This document shows, piece after piece, positions 1 to 7,081 of a DNA stretch of 8,501 nucleotides (position 1 is its first letter; every line of letters starts with the position of its first letter). A program made the translations under genes and the position numbers. The DNA lies in contig JACZST010000075.1 of NCBI GenBank assembly GCA_022574065.1, positions 1 to 8,501 of the forward strand. Reading direction: 5' to 3'. Below the pieces are notes generated by a model, which was given only the letters and a program-made list of their open reading frames with translations, searched no databases and had not been told where the DNA came from. This DNA is from Acidobacteriota bacterium (GTDB lineage Bacteria; Actinomycetota; Acidimicrobiia; Spongiisociales; UBA5794).

Positions 1-1161
1 GGGGCGGGGAGGGGGGCTGTCCCGGGCGGGCCAATAGCGCCCTACGACACCCGCACCGACGCTGCCACCTCCGCCAAGAGAGACGGCACGCGCACGGAGG
101 GAGGCTCGCCACCACCTTCGTCTGAGGGGGACGAAATCCGTGACTCGGGATCCGTTTCTCCCCCTTTGGGGGGGAGTACCGCAACAGCTCCCTCCGGCAT
201 CGGCTCCGCCGCTGCCACCTCCCCCCAGGGGGAGGAAACGGGCGGGGAGGGGGGCTCTTCAGAACCAGGGCCGGCGTCCGAACCCGGGACGACAGCCGAA
301 CCACAGACAACGAACCCTGAGCCCGAATCTGAACCGACTCCCGATCCGCTTGCCGGCTTGTTCAACGACCTCCGCTCCTCGGGGGCGCCTCCGTCGCTGG
401 AGACTCAGGGCAATGGTTCAACTGTCAAGGAAGCGACTCCGGCAGAGGCAGCGACTGCCGCCCTATTAGAAGGCAATGGCGAGCAGGTGGAGACCCGCGA
501 CTCGCCAGTCGCGACTCGCGACTCAATCGATCCATTCGCCCTTCGCGACCGCTTGTTGCTGCCGGTGCAGAATCGGGCGCTTCGTCTCGTCAAGCGCCAG
601 TTGGTTTCGGCCCAGAATCGAGCTCTCGAGCATCTCCGCCTCGACGAGGCGTGGACTCCGGACGTCAGTCTTGTGGACGGCGAGATCGGCGGTGTCCTGG
701 TGAGCGTCGCCGAGGAGAGCATGGCTGCCGGGTTCGCCGCTGCCGCTGAGCTGCTCGGGCGCTCCGATGCCCCGCAGCCGGAGATACATGTTGACGATCC
801 GACGGTCGAGTTCACGACGGTGTTCGTCGAGGCGGCCGCGTTGTCGTTGGAGCGGTCTCGGAGCGCCGGCGCCGGCAAGCGCGAGACCGCGTCATCACTG
901 TCGCGAGTCTTCCGCGCCTGGCGAACCGACGATGCCGAGCGGCGAGTGCGCTTCATATCGCGACGGGCCTACCAACAAGGCGTCCTCGACGGATTACAGG
1001 CAATGGATTGCCACCAGGTGTCTGTGATCCCGTCCAATCGCTCCTGCGTAGACTGCGGCCAAGGCTCGGGCCCGTGGCCGATCGCCGACGGTCCCCCTCC
1101 GGGGACGTTGATCCCCCCGGCGAGTCTCGAGTGCTCGTGTACCGTCGTTCCTGCATGCTGA
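1..1161 (+). CDS. C-terminal part of a DivIVA-type/Mu F-like actinobacterial protein (5' end outside window)
   Basis: The frame is open from base 1 to a TGA at 1159-1161 (386 codons), so the start lies outside the window; the TTG at 166 is only the first possible internal start. Codons 1 to about 120 encode a low-complexity linker rich in Gly, Pro, Ser, Glu and Thr. A charged helical region follows from about 175 (DPFALRDRLLLPVQNRALRL). The last 60 residues carry CVDC (Cys codons 1045 and 1054), then PPGTLIPP and CSC (Cys codons 1132 and 1138). A CxxC, Pro-rich, CxC order is typical of the C terminus of phage Mu F-like head proteins. From memory, similar tails occur in actinobacterial proteins annotated as DivIVA-domain, whose coiled-coil N terminus would lie outside this window. 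The following gene is UPF0182, which suits a cellular rather than a prophage setting. Coding status is solid; the family name is an inference. A true phage head protein is the main alternative. Confidence 0.6.
   Translation, partial: GAGRGAVPGGPIAPYDTRTDAATSAKRDGTRTEGGSPPPSSEGDEIRDSGSVSPPLGGSTATAPSGIGSAAATSPQGEETGGEGGSSEPGPASEPGTTAEPQTTNPEPESEPTPDPLAGLFNDLRSSGAPPSLETQGNGSTVKEATPAEAATAALLEGNGEQVETRDSPVATRDSIDPFALRDRLLLPVQNRALRLVKRQLVSAQNRALEHLRLDEAWTPDVSLVDGEIGGVLVSVAEESMAAGFAAAAELLGRSDAPQPEIHVDDPTVEFTTVFVEAAALSLERSRSAGAGKRETASSLSRVFRAWRTDDAERRVRFISRRAYQQGVLDGLQAMDCHQVSVIPSNRSCVDCGQGSGPWPIADGPPPGTLIPPASLECSCTVVPAC
61..107 (+). repeat. Degenerate first copy of the 211-257 repeat
   Basis: Aligned without gaps to 211-257, by hand count 37 of 47 bases match, starting with an identical 12-mer (GCTGCCACCTCC). 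The offset is 150 bases, so both copies are read in the same frame, giving AATSAKRDGT and AATSPQGEET. A related 17-base G-rich string at 2-18 is identical to 240-256, but its offset of 238 bases puts it in another frame. Confidence 0.6.
154..239. repeat. Palindromic repeat element embedded in frame in the first gene
   Basis: The outer arms, 154-176 and 219-239, are imperfect inverted repeats: GTTTC, a C-run and a G-run on the left, mirrored by a C-run, a G-run and GGAAAC on the right. They differ only by small indels. Each arm is itself a C-run/G-run palindrome. Between them, GGCATCGGC (196-204), TCC and GCCGCTGCC (208-216) form an inner hairpin with 8 of 9 pairs. The nested design is that of a mobile palindromic DNA repeat rather than of protein-level selection, although the reading frame stays open through it. 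Confidence 0.65.
497..524. repeat. GCGACTCGC short repeats with internal palindrome
   Basis: GCGACTCGC occurs at 497-505 and 511-519, and GCGACTC again at 518-524. GCGACT (497-502) and AGTCGC (507-512) form a perfect 6-bp inverted repeat around CGCC. The stretch encodes the duplicated tetrapeptide TRDS in the linker of the first gene. Confidence 0.55.
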
Positions 1162-1175
1162 ATTTGTTTCGCCCG

Positions 1176-1181
1176 TAGACT
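1176..1181 (+). promoter_or_regulatory. -10 box of a probable leaderless promoter for the UPF0182 gene
   Basis: TAGACT fits the actinobacterial TANNNT -10 pattern and ends six bases before the GTG start at 1188, so transcription would begin at or next to the start codon. There is no Shine-Dalgarno sequence upstream of 1188 and no clear -35 box. The same geometry is seen at 7470-7482. Confidence 0.5.
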
Positions 1182-1187
1182 CGCACC

Positions 1188-4043
1188 GTGATCGATCGAG
1201 ATCCCATCCCGTATACGGGCCGCCGTTCCAGACGCTGGATCTGGATCAGCATTGGGTTGGTGGTCGTGGCCTTCGTCACCGCCCGATCCCTGGCAACGTT
1301 GTGGACCGATTACCTGTGGTACGACTCCGTGGGCCACGTCGGGGTGTGGACGACGCTGGTGTTCACCAAGGTGTGGCTCGTCGCCTTTGCTTCCGTGTTC
1401 GCCTTTGTCGCGTTTTGGATCAACCTTTTCATTGCCGATCGCCTGTCGCCCCGCCTCGGTGTCGTCACCGGCAGTCCCGACGAGGAGCTTCTGGAGCGCT
1501 ACCAGACGTGGGTCGAGCCGCGCGCCCGGTGGCTGCGGATCGCCGCGGCCGCCTTCTTCGGGATCCTCCTCGGCCTGGGAGCAGCGGCGTGGTGGCAAGA
1601 CTGGCTGCTGTTCTCCCAGGGCGGCTCGTTTGGTCTCGTCGACCCGATCTTTGGCAACGACGTCGGCCTCTATGTATTCGATGCACCGTTCTTGCGTGAT
1701 CTCACCGGGTGGGGTTTCCAGCTGATCCTGGTTCTGGCGCTGGTCGTCGTGGCCGTCCACTACCTCAATGGCGGTATCCGGGTGCAAGGCCCGGGAGCGC
1801 ACACCAGTTCGGCGGCGAAGGCTCACATCTCGATTCTTCTTGCACTGCTCGCCCTGCTCAAGGCTGCGATGTATCAGCTGGACAAGTGGGATCTGCTCTA
1901 CTCCTCGCGAGGTCAGGTCTTCGGCGCCTCCTTCACCGATGTCAATGCCCAGGTACCTGCGCTGAATCTGCTGATCATCATCTCGCTCGTTGCCGCGGTG
2001 ATCCTGCTGGTGAACGTGTGGTTCCGAGGGTGGACACTCCCCTTGGTGGCGGCGGGCCTGTGGTTGGTCACTTCGATCCTGGTGGGAGGGATCTATCCGG
2101 CCCTGGTGCAGCGGTTGCAGGTCCAGCCGGACGAGGTCAACAAGGAGTCACCGTACGTCGCCTACAATATCGAGTTCACCCGACGTGCCTATGGGCTCAC
2201 CGACGTCGAGGTTGCCGACTTTGCCGCGTCTCCGGACCTCACCGCCGAAGACATCGCCGCCAACGAGCCCACCGTCTCCAACATTCGCCTGTGGGATCCA
2301 GGCGTGCTGGCCACCACGTACCGGGAACTGCAGAACATCGTCACCTATTACGACCTGGGTGACGTTGACGTCGACCGTTACCTCATCAACGGCACGCTGA
2401 CCCAGGTCATGGTGTCGGCACGGGAGCTCGACGAGCCCAACATCCCCGGCTCGGGCTGGGTGACCGAGAAGCTGGTCTACACACACGGGTTCGGCTCGGT
2501 ACTCAGCGCAGCCAACGGCGTGACCGGTGGCGGTCGGCCCGATCTCGCGGTCAGAGACATCCCCCCGGTCAACGAAACCGGCGACCCCTCACTGGACATC
2601 GCCCAGCCCAGGGTTTACTTCTCCGACCACCTCGAAGACGACTATGTCATTGCCGGCACCAACCAGCAGGAGGTGGATTTCCCCATCGGGGGCAGCGCCT
2701 CCAACGTAGCCACCAACAGTTATGACGGGTCGGGAGGCGTTCCTCTCGGCGGGTTCTTCGACCGGCTGGCTTGGGCCCTCCGGTTCGGCAACCTGGACAC
2801 GTTGATCTCCGACCGTTTGCAGGCAGACAGCAAGGTGCTGCTGGAGCGGAACATTCGCTCTCGGATAGCGCGGATTGCACCGTTCCTCGCCGCCGATGCC
2901 GACCCATACATCGTGATCACCGGGGGCCGGCTCAAGTGGGTGATGGATTTGTACACGATCACCGATCGATACCCGTACTCGGCGGTGGCATCGACCGGCC
3001 GCCTCAATCGCGGCGAGGGCCTTCCCAACGGGTTCAACTACATCCGCAACTCGGTGAAGGCCGTCATCGACGCCTACGACGGAACCATGGATCTGTACGT
3101 GATCGACCCCGACGACCCAATCATCCAGGCAAACAAGAACATCTTCCCCGGTGTGTTCAGGGACTTGAGCGAGCTGCCCCCGGACATCATCAGCCACTTC
3201 CGCTATCCGGAGGATCTGTTCCGGGTGCAGACCGACATGTACACGCTGTACCACATGACCGATCCCGCCCAGTTCTTCACCGTGGCCGACCCCTGGCAGA
3301 TCGCCAGGGACCCGTCGACCTCGCCGCGTCCCGAGCTGCGGGCGCCGTTCGCCGACGACCCGATGCTGCCCTACTACCTGTTGATGAAGCTGCCAGGCGA
3401 CGACCAGCTGTCGTTCCTGCTCATGCAGCCGTTTACGCCGCGGGACCGGCCAAACATGGTGTCGTTCATGGTGGTGAAGAGTGGTCCGCTCGAGGAATAC
3501 GGGCGCATCATCGACTTCGCCCTTCCGGCGGAGACTCAGATCGACGGTCCCGGCCAGGTGGGCAACTTCATCAACCAGAACCCGGTCATCTCGGCGGAGT
3601 TCACCCTGCTCGGCCAAGGCGGCTCGCGTGTAATCCAGGGCAACATGCTGGTCATTCCCATTGACGAATCGCTGATCTATGTGCAACCGGTGTATATCTC
3701 GGCCGACGACAACAGCACCGGTACCGGCATCCCGGAGTTCAAGCGGGTGGTGGTGTCGTTCGACGGCCGGATCGAAATGCGCGACACCCTCGAGGAGGCG
3801 CTGGGAGCCATCTTCGGTGAGTCCGCCGGAGTTGGTCCGGAGGAGCCGACCCAGCCCCCGACCGGAACCGTGGACGAGCAGGTGGCCCAGCTGTTGCAAC
3901 AGGCAGCCGCCGCCTTCCAAGCGGCCGATGCCGCGTTGCGCCGCGGTGACATCGTCACCTGGACGGAGAAGATCGACGAAGCACAAAGCGCCGTGGAAGA
4001 GGCGGCCAGGCTCCTTTCGCCGCCGGTTGGCGCCGACGCGTAG
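1188..4043 (+). CDS. UPF0182 (COG1615) family integral membrane protein
   Basis: This 951-residue protein belongs to UPF0182, a family of large membrane proteins of unknown biochemical role found in actinobacteria and some other phyla. Seven hydrophobic segments can be read at about residues 17-34, 53-80, 113-135, 172-192, 210-230, 258-278 and 283-305. A large polar domain follows, predicted to be extracytoplasmic. Family signatures include a segment at about 308-336 (ESPYVAYNIEFTRRAYGL), one at about 564-598 (APFLAADADPY, then DLYTITDRYPYS) and one at about 617-648 (NYIRNSVKAVIDAYDG, then DLYVIDPDDPII). Residues 885-951 form a Pro/Thr spacer and an Ala/Gln-rich, probably coiled-coil tail. 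The length is usual for actinobacterial members. The GTG start is chosen because it precedes the first membrane helix and sits behind a leaderless-type -10 box. Family assignment is secure; function is not known and no catalytic motif is visible. Confidence 0.95.
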   Translation: MIDRDPIPYTGRRSRRWIWISIGLVVVAFVTARSLATLWTDYLWYDSVGHVGVWTTLVFTKVWLVAFASVFAFVAFWINLFIADRLSPRLGVVTGSPDEELLERYQTWVEPRARWLRIAAAAFFGILLGLGAAAWWQDWLLFSQGGSFGLVDPIFGNDVGLYVFDAPFLRDLTGWGFQLILVLALVVVAVHYLNGGIRVQGPGAHTSSAAKAHISILLALLALLKAAMYQLDKWDLLYSSRGQVFGASFTDVNAQVPALNLLIIISLVAAVILLVNVWFRGWTLPLVAAGLWLVTSILVGGIYPALVQRLQVQPDEVNKESPYVAYNIEFTRRAYGLTDVEVADFAASPDLTAEDIAANEPTVSNIRLWDPGVLATTYRELQNIVTYYDLGDVDVDRYLINGTLTQVMVSARELDEPNIPGSGWVTEKLVYTHGFGSVLSAANGVTGGGRPDLAVRDIPPVNETGDPSLDIAQPRVYFSDHLEDDYVIAGTNQQEVDFPIGGSASNVATNSYDGSGGVPLGGFFDRLAWALRFGNLDTLISDRLQADSKVLLERNIRSRIARIAPFLAADADPYIVITGGRLKWVMDLYTITDRYPYSAVASTGRLNRGEGLPNGFNYIRNSVKAVIDAYDGTMDLYVIDPDDPIIQANKNIFPGVFRDLSELPPDIISHFRYPEDLFRVQTDMYTLYHMTDPAQFFTVADPWQIARDPSTSPRPELRAPFADDPMLPYYLLMKLPGDDQLSFLLMQPFTPRDRPNMVSFMVVKSGPLEEYGRIIDFALPAETQIDGPGQVGNFINQNPVISAEFTLLGQGGSRVIQGNMLVIPIDESLIYVQPVYISADDNSTGTGIPEFKRVVVSFDGRIEMRDTLEEALGAIFGESAGVGPEEPTQPPTGTVDEQVAQLLQQAAAAFQAADAALRRGDIVTWTEKIDEAQSAVEEAARLLSPPVGADA

Positions 4044-4105
4044 ATCAGTAGATCAGTGTCTTACTTCGCTACTTAGCTACTTCGCTACTTGGTAGCTTCG
4101 CTACT
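4041..4105 (+). repeat. Intergenic simple-sequence repeat (TAGATCAG and CTACTTCG-type units)
   Basis: TAGATCAG is repeated in tandem at 4041-4048 and 4049-4056, the first copy containing the TAG stop of the UPF0182 gene. TACTTCGCTACTT then occurs at 4062-4074 and 4078-4090 (period 16), followed by a related TAGCTTCGCTACT at 4093-4105. GCTAC-TTG-GTAGC (4084-4096) can form a small 5-bp hairpin. No T-run follows it, so a terminator role is possible but weak. Confidence 0.7.
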
Positions 4106-4208
4106 GGCCTACTTCTTCGCACCATGCCCGCCCGCCCCCCGCTCACGTCGAACCCGGCATACTACGGCGACCGTTCAGTTCAGAAGTGGGCCGTGGGATG
4201 GAGGAAGC

Positions 4209-4874
4209 GTGACCGATCCTGAGCCAGCAGCAGCACCCGACCGGCCCGGGTATTCGATCGAGGCTGCGGCGATCGCCGGCTTCGCCTTTGCGGTGCTTTA
4301 TGGCGCGGTGTTGCTCATCTTCATGCAGGCACCGGCGCTCACCGCGCCTGGTGACGAGATCATCTCCTGGTATTCGGATCCCGGCCATCGCGGATGGATG
4401 GTCGCGGCATTCAACCTGGCGGCGTTCAGCGCCATCGCCTTTCTGTGGTTTGTTGGGGTGATCAGAAGACGCATCGGTGAGCGAGAGGATCAGTTCTTTG
4501 CCACAGTGTTCTTGAGCAGCGCCATCCTGTTCGTAGCCTTGATGCTGGTGGGTCTTGGGATCGCGGTTGCCGTAGCGGTCTCGATCGGCGAAACGGTGCT
4601 CCAGGGTGCATCGACTATTGTCGTCGCGGTCAGAGCGGCCGACCTGATCCTGGTGGTGGCGATGCCGCGAATGCAGGCCGTGTTTGTCGCCACGACCTCG
4701 ACGATCGCGTGGAGGACCGGCGCAATGGCGCGGTGGCTCGTCATCGTCGGCTACCTTTTCGCCGCTGTTTTGGCTCTGGTGCCGGTCTTCCTTGAGATTC
4801 CCGGCCTTGGATTCGGGTTGTGGGTCGCCCTGGTCAGCGCCAGCCTGCTGGTGCGGCGCGAGCGGTTCGAGTGA
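4209..4874 (+). CDS. Integral membrane protein of unknown function, about five helices
   Basis: The 221-residue product is mostly hydrophobic. Membrane segments can be read at about residues 17-38, 63-84, 95-123, 175-195 and 200-214; the less certain stretch at about 133-165 (IVVAVRAADLILVVAMP) could add one more. The charged loop VIRRRIGERED and the C-terminal VRRERFE look cytoplasmic. The GTG at 4209 is preferred over the upstream start at 4089 because GGAGG lies at 4200-4204, four bases away, and because the extra 40 residues would come from the repeat-derived spacer and look non-biological. It is followed by the small protein at 4882, whose ribosome site overlaps this stop codon, so the two are probably co-translated. 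I do not recognise a named family; it could be a DUF-type multi-helix protein. No function is offered. Confidence 0.8.
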   Translation: MTDPEPAAAPDRPGYSIEAAAIAGFAFAVLYGAVLLIFMQAPALTAPGDEIISWYSDPGHRGWMVAAFNLAAFSAIAFLWFVGVIRRRIGEREDQFFATVFLSSAILFVALMLVGLGIAVAVAVSIGETVLQGASTIVVAVRAADLILVVAMPRMQAVFVATTSTIAWRTGAMARWLVIVGYLFAAVLALVPVFLEIPGLGFGLWVALVSASLLVRRERFE

Positions 4875-4881
4875 GGTATCG

Positions 4882-5025
4882 ATGACTGCGGCGCGGACAG
4901 GGGAGGTGCCGGTCGGATTGGCATCGACCTTCCTCGGCGCTGCGGTCCCCGTCGTGCTCTTCCTCAGCACGGGTGTGCTGGGCGCCGGTGTCGTTGTTGC
5001 AGTCGGCCGGAGCACCGAGCAGTAG
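4882..5025 (+). CDS. Small hydrophobic membrane protein (47 aa)
   Basis: The ATG at 4882 follows GTGAGG (4871-4876) at a five-base spacing, and that site overlaps the TGA of the preceding membrane protein (4872-4874), indicating translational coupling. The 47 residues contain one continuous hydrophobic stretch at about 10-41 (VGLASTFLGAAVPVVLFL, then GVLGAGVVVAV), long enough for one long or two short helices in a hairpin. The frame continues upstream without a stop inside the previous gene, so only the coupling and the composition argue for this start. It may be a partner of the upstream membrane protein. It matches no family that I recognise. Confidence 0.5.
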   Translation: MTAARTGEVPVGLASTFLGAAVPVVLFLSTGVLGAGVVVAVGRSTEQ

Positions 5026-5064
5026 CGGGAATCCGTGCTCCTTTGGGCTGACGTCCCCGGTATC

Positions 5065-5080
5065 GTCGTGACCGCACGAC
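5065..5080. repeat. Inverted repeat before the cyclase start
   Basis: GTCGTG (5065-5070) and CACGAC (5075-5080) are perfect complements around a four-base loop, just ahead of the AGGGG ribosome site (5086-5090) of the cyclase gene. It could be a small mRNA hairpin near the ribosome site or an operator; chance is also possible in GC-rich DNA. Confidence 0.25.
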
Positions 5081-5097
5081 ATCGCAGGGGATGCACC

Positions 5098-7077
5098 GTG
5101 GACGACACGCTGTTGGCCGGCAGAGACGCGGTTGAGCGCCTCGCCTGGAACGAGGCCCGCGAAGCGTTCTCCGAGGCCGACCACGACCAAATCCTCACCC
5201 CTAGTGACCTGCAGCTCTTTGCCGACGCCGCCTGGTGGAGCGGCTATCCCGATGAAGCCGTTGACGCTCTCCAGCGCGCCTATACGGGATATGCCGAAGC
5301 CGCTGATAAGACGGCCGCCGTGGGCGTCGCCGTCACGTTGGCCTACCTTGCTTTCCGGCGCATGGCGGTCTCCGTCGGCGCCGGATGGATGGCGAAGGTC
5401 GAGCGCATGCTTGAGGGTGAACCGGAGTCGGGAGGACACGCCTGGTTGCATCTATTGCGCATGGCCGAGGCGCTGCTCTTGCGCGGCAACCTCGACGATG
5501 CGATCGCCCGTGGTGACGAAGCGATCGACCTTGCCCTTCGACACGGCGTTCCCGAGGTGCACTCACTGGCGATGAGTTTCAAGGGCGTTGCCCTGTTGAC
5601 CAAAGGCGACTGGCAGGAGGGGATGGCCCTCATCGACGAAGCCACTGCGGCGGCGGTGTCGGGGGAACTGGACCTGCGCGCCGCCTGTGAGGTCTATACG
5701 AACACCATCGCTGCTTATGGCAACCTTGCCGATTACCGACGTGCAGGGGAGTGGACGGAGGAGGCCGATCGCTGGATGCATCGTCACTCCTTGGGCGGCT
5801 ATCCGGGGGTGTGCCGTGTGCATCGGGCTGAGCTGAAGCGGCTGCGAGGCTCGTATGCGGAAGCTGAGCGCGAGGCCCGCGTCGCTAGCGAAGAGCTGGA
5901 GCGCTACCAGCTCCTCGACTCGGTTGGCTTCGCCCACTACGAGGTTGGCGAGGTGCGGCTCCACATGGGTGACCTCGATGCGGCCGAGCGGGCATTCATG
6001 CGCGCCTACGAGTACGGGCGGGACTCACAGCCGGGCCTGGCCTTGCTCATGCTGGCCAGGGGCGATGCCGACGCTGCCGGTAAAGCGATCGCAGCCAGCC
6101 TGGCGCGGGGAGCCGACCCGGAGGCTGAAGAAGGCTCGACGATGAATGCCCTCGGCAGGGCCCGGCTCCTGCCGGCGCAGGTGACGATTGCCTTGGCCGG
6201 CGACGATGTGGAGACGGCCCTCGCCGCGACCGAGGAGCTGGATCGGATCGCCGCCGACTATGAGAGGACCGCCTTCGAGGCAGCCGCGAGCACCGCCAGG
6301 GGCGAGGTCGAGCTTCACGAGGGGCGATTCGCCGAGGCCGCCACAGTGTTGGACAAGGCGTGGCGGCTGTGGCGTGAGATCGAGCTCCCTTATGAAAGCG
6401 CTCGAGCCCGCCTGCTATTGGGTCAGGCGAAGGCGGCGGCTGGAGACGAGACCACAGCGCGCATGGAGCTCGGCGCGGCCCGTTCCACATTTGAGCGGCT
6501 CGGGGCTGTGTTGGACGTGCGCAAGGTGGACGAGTTGCTCGGGGAGGATGCGCCGCGTCCGGCCGGGAATGGGCGTCGGGTGATCAAGACCTTCATGTTC
6601 ACCGACATCGTCACTTCGACCGACCTGGTCGGGCTGATCGGCGACGACGCCTGGGAGGATCTGCTTCGCTGGCATGACCGCGCTCTACGCTCCACATTCG
6701 CCAAGCATCGCGGGCAGGAGGTGCGCCACACCGGCGACGGCTTCTTCGTCGCCTTCGACGAGGCGTCGGATGCTGTAGAGGCAGCCGTCGCCATTCAGCG
6801 CCGCCTCGCCGCACAGCGCCATGAGCACGGCTTTGCCCCTTGGATACGCATCGGGCTACATACCGCAGAGGCGACCCCGCAGGGGAGTGACTATTCCGGA
6901 CAAGGGGTCCACGTTGCTGCCAGGGTCGGGGACATCGGTGAGCGCGAGCAGATCGTCGTCTCCTCGGACGCGCTCAAAGAGGCCGGCGCGATCCGATTCC
7001 CGGTGTCCGAGCCCCGTTCGGTGACCCTCAAAGGGATCGAAGGGCCGGTTGATGTTCACACCATCGATTGGCAGTAG
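5098..7077 (+). CDS. TPR-like protein with C-terminal class III adenylate/guanylate cyclase domain
   Basis: The 659-residue protein has an alpha-helical TPR-like region (about 1-475; for example DAVERLAWNEAREAFSEAD and later helix pairs), a short linker, and a class III nucleotidyl cyclase domain (about 498-659). The cyclase keeps both metal-binding aspartates: D503 in FMFTDIV and D547 in HTGDGFF. By hand alignment with mammalian adenylyl cyclase, the base-specifying Asp is kept (D598), the Lys position is Arg543, the transition-state Asn is His605 (in GVHVAAR) and the Arg is R609. The likely reaction is ATP to cAMP, but substrate and activity are uncertain. There are no membrane helices, so the protein should be cytosolic, with the TPR region sensing a partner. 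GTG 5098 is chosen for AGGGG (5086-5090) seven bases upstream; in-frame GTGs at 5035 and 5068 lack a good site. The TfoX-like gene begins four bases after its stop. Confidence 0.85.
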   Translation: MDDTLLAGRDAVERLAWNEAREAFSEADHDQILTPSDLQLFADAAWWSGYPDEAVDALQRAYTGYAEAADKTAAVGVAVTLAYLAFRRMAVSVGAGWMAKVERMLEGEPESGGHAWLHLLRMAEALLLRGNLDDAIARGDEAIDLALRHGVPEVHSLAMSFKGVALLTKGDWQEGMALIDEATAAAVSGELDLRAACEVYTNTIAAYGNLADYRRAGEWTEEADRWMHRHSLGGYPGVCRVHRAELKRLRGSYAEAEREARVASEELERYQLLDSVGFAHYEVGEVRLHMGDLDAAERAFMRAYEYGRDSQPGLALLMLARGDADAAGKAIAASLARGADPEAEEGSTMNALGRARLLPAQVTIALAGDDVETALAATEELDRIAADYERTAFEAAASTARGEVELHEGRFAEAATVLDKAWRLWREIELPYESARARLLLGQAKAAAGDETTARMELGAARSTFERLGAVLDVRKVDELLGEDAPRPAGNGRRVIKTFMFTDIVTSTDLVGLIGDDAWEDLLRWHDRALRSTFAKHRGQEVRHTGDGFFVAFDEASDAVEAAVAIQRRLAAQRHEHGFAPWIRIGLHTAEATPQGSDYSGQGVHVAARVGDIGEREQIVVSSDALKEAGAIRFPVSEPRSVTLKGIEGPVDVHTIDWQ

Positions 7078-7081
7078 CTCG

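Noticed and set aside
1..528. Possible CRISPR array or tandem-repeat locus
   Set aside because: The repeats differ in length and are not regularly spaced with unique spacers; they are palindromic elements within an open frame.
1..1161. Prophage head gene
   Set aside because: Only the C-terminal cysteine motif supports it; no other phage gene is visible and the downstream neighbour is a conserved cellular gene. It remains possible because the left flank is missing.
969..1826. Minus-strand open frame of 285 codons
   Set aside because: It crosses the end of the first gene and the membrane helices of UPF0182, and looks like antisense shadow coding.
2589..3986. Long minus-strand open frame (465 codons) opposite the UPF0182 gene
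   Set aside because: It is antisense to a firmly assigned family, its translation is rich in His, Arg and Val with no recognisable domain, and such frames are expected from GC-rich third positions.
4089..4208. Longer start for the five-helix membrane protein
   Set aside because: The extra 40 residues come from the repeat-bearing spacer, and a good GGAGG site precedes GTG 4209.
5035..5097. Longer start for the cyclase protein
   Set aside because: The GTGs at 5035 and 5068 lack a ribosome site, while GTG 5098 has AGGGG at a suitable distance and begins just before the helical repeat region.
4143..5198. Minus-strand open frame of 351 codons
   Set aside because: The translation is hydrophilic and low in complexity, and it spans two + strand membrane genes that have ribosome sites and sensible hydrophobic segments.
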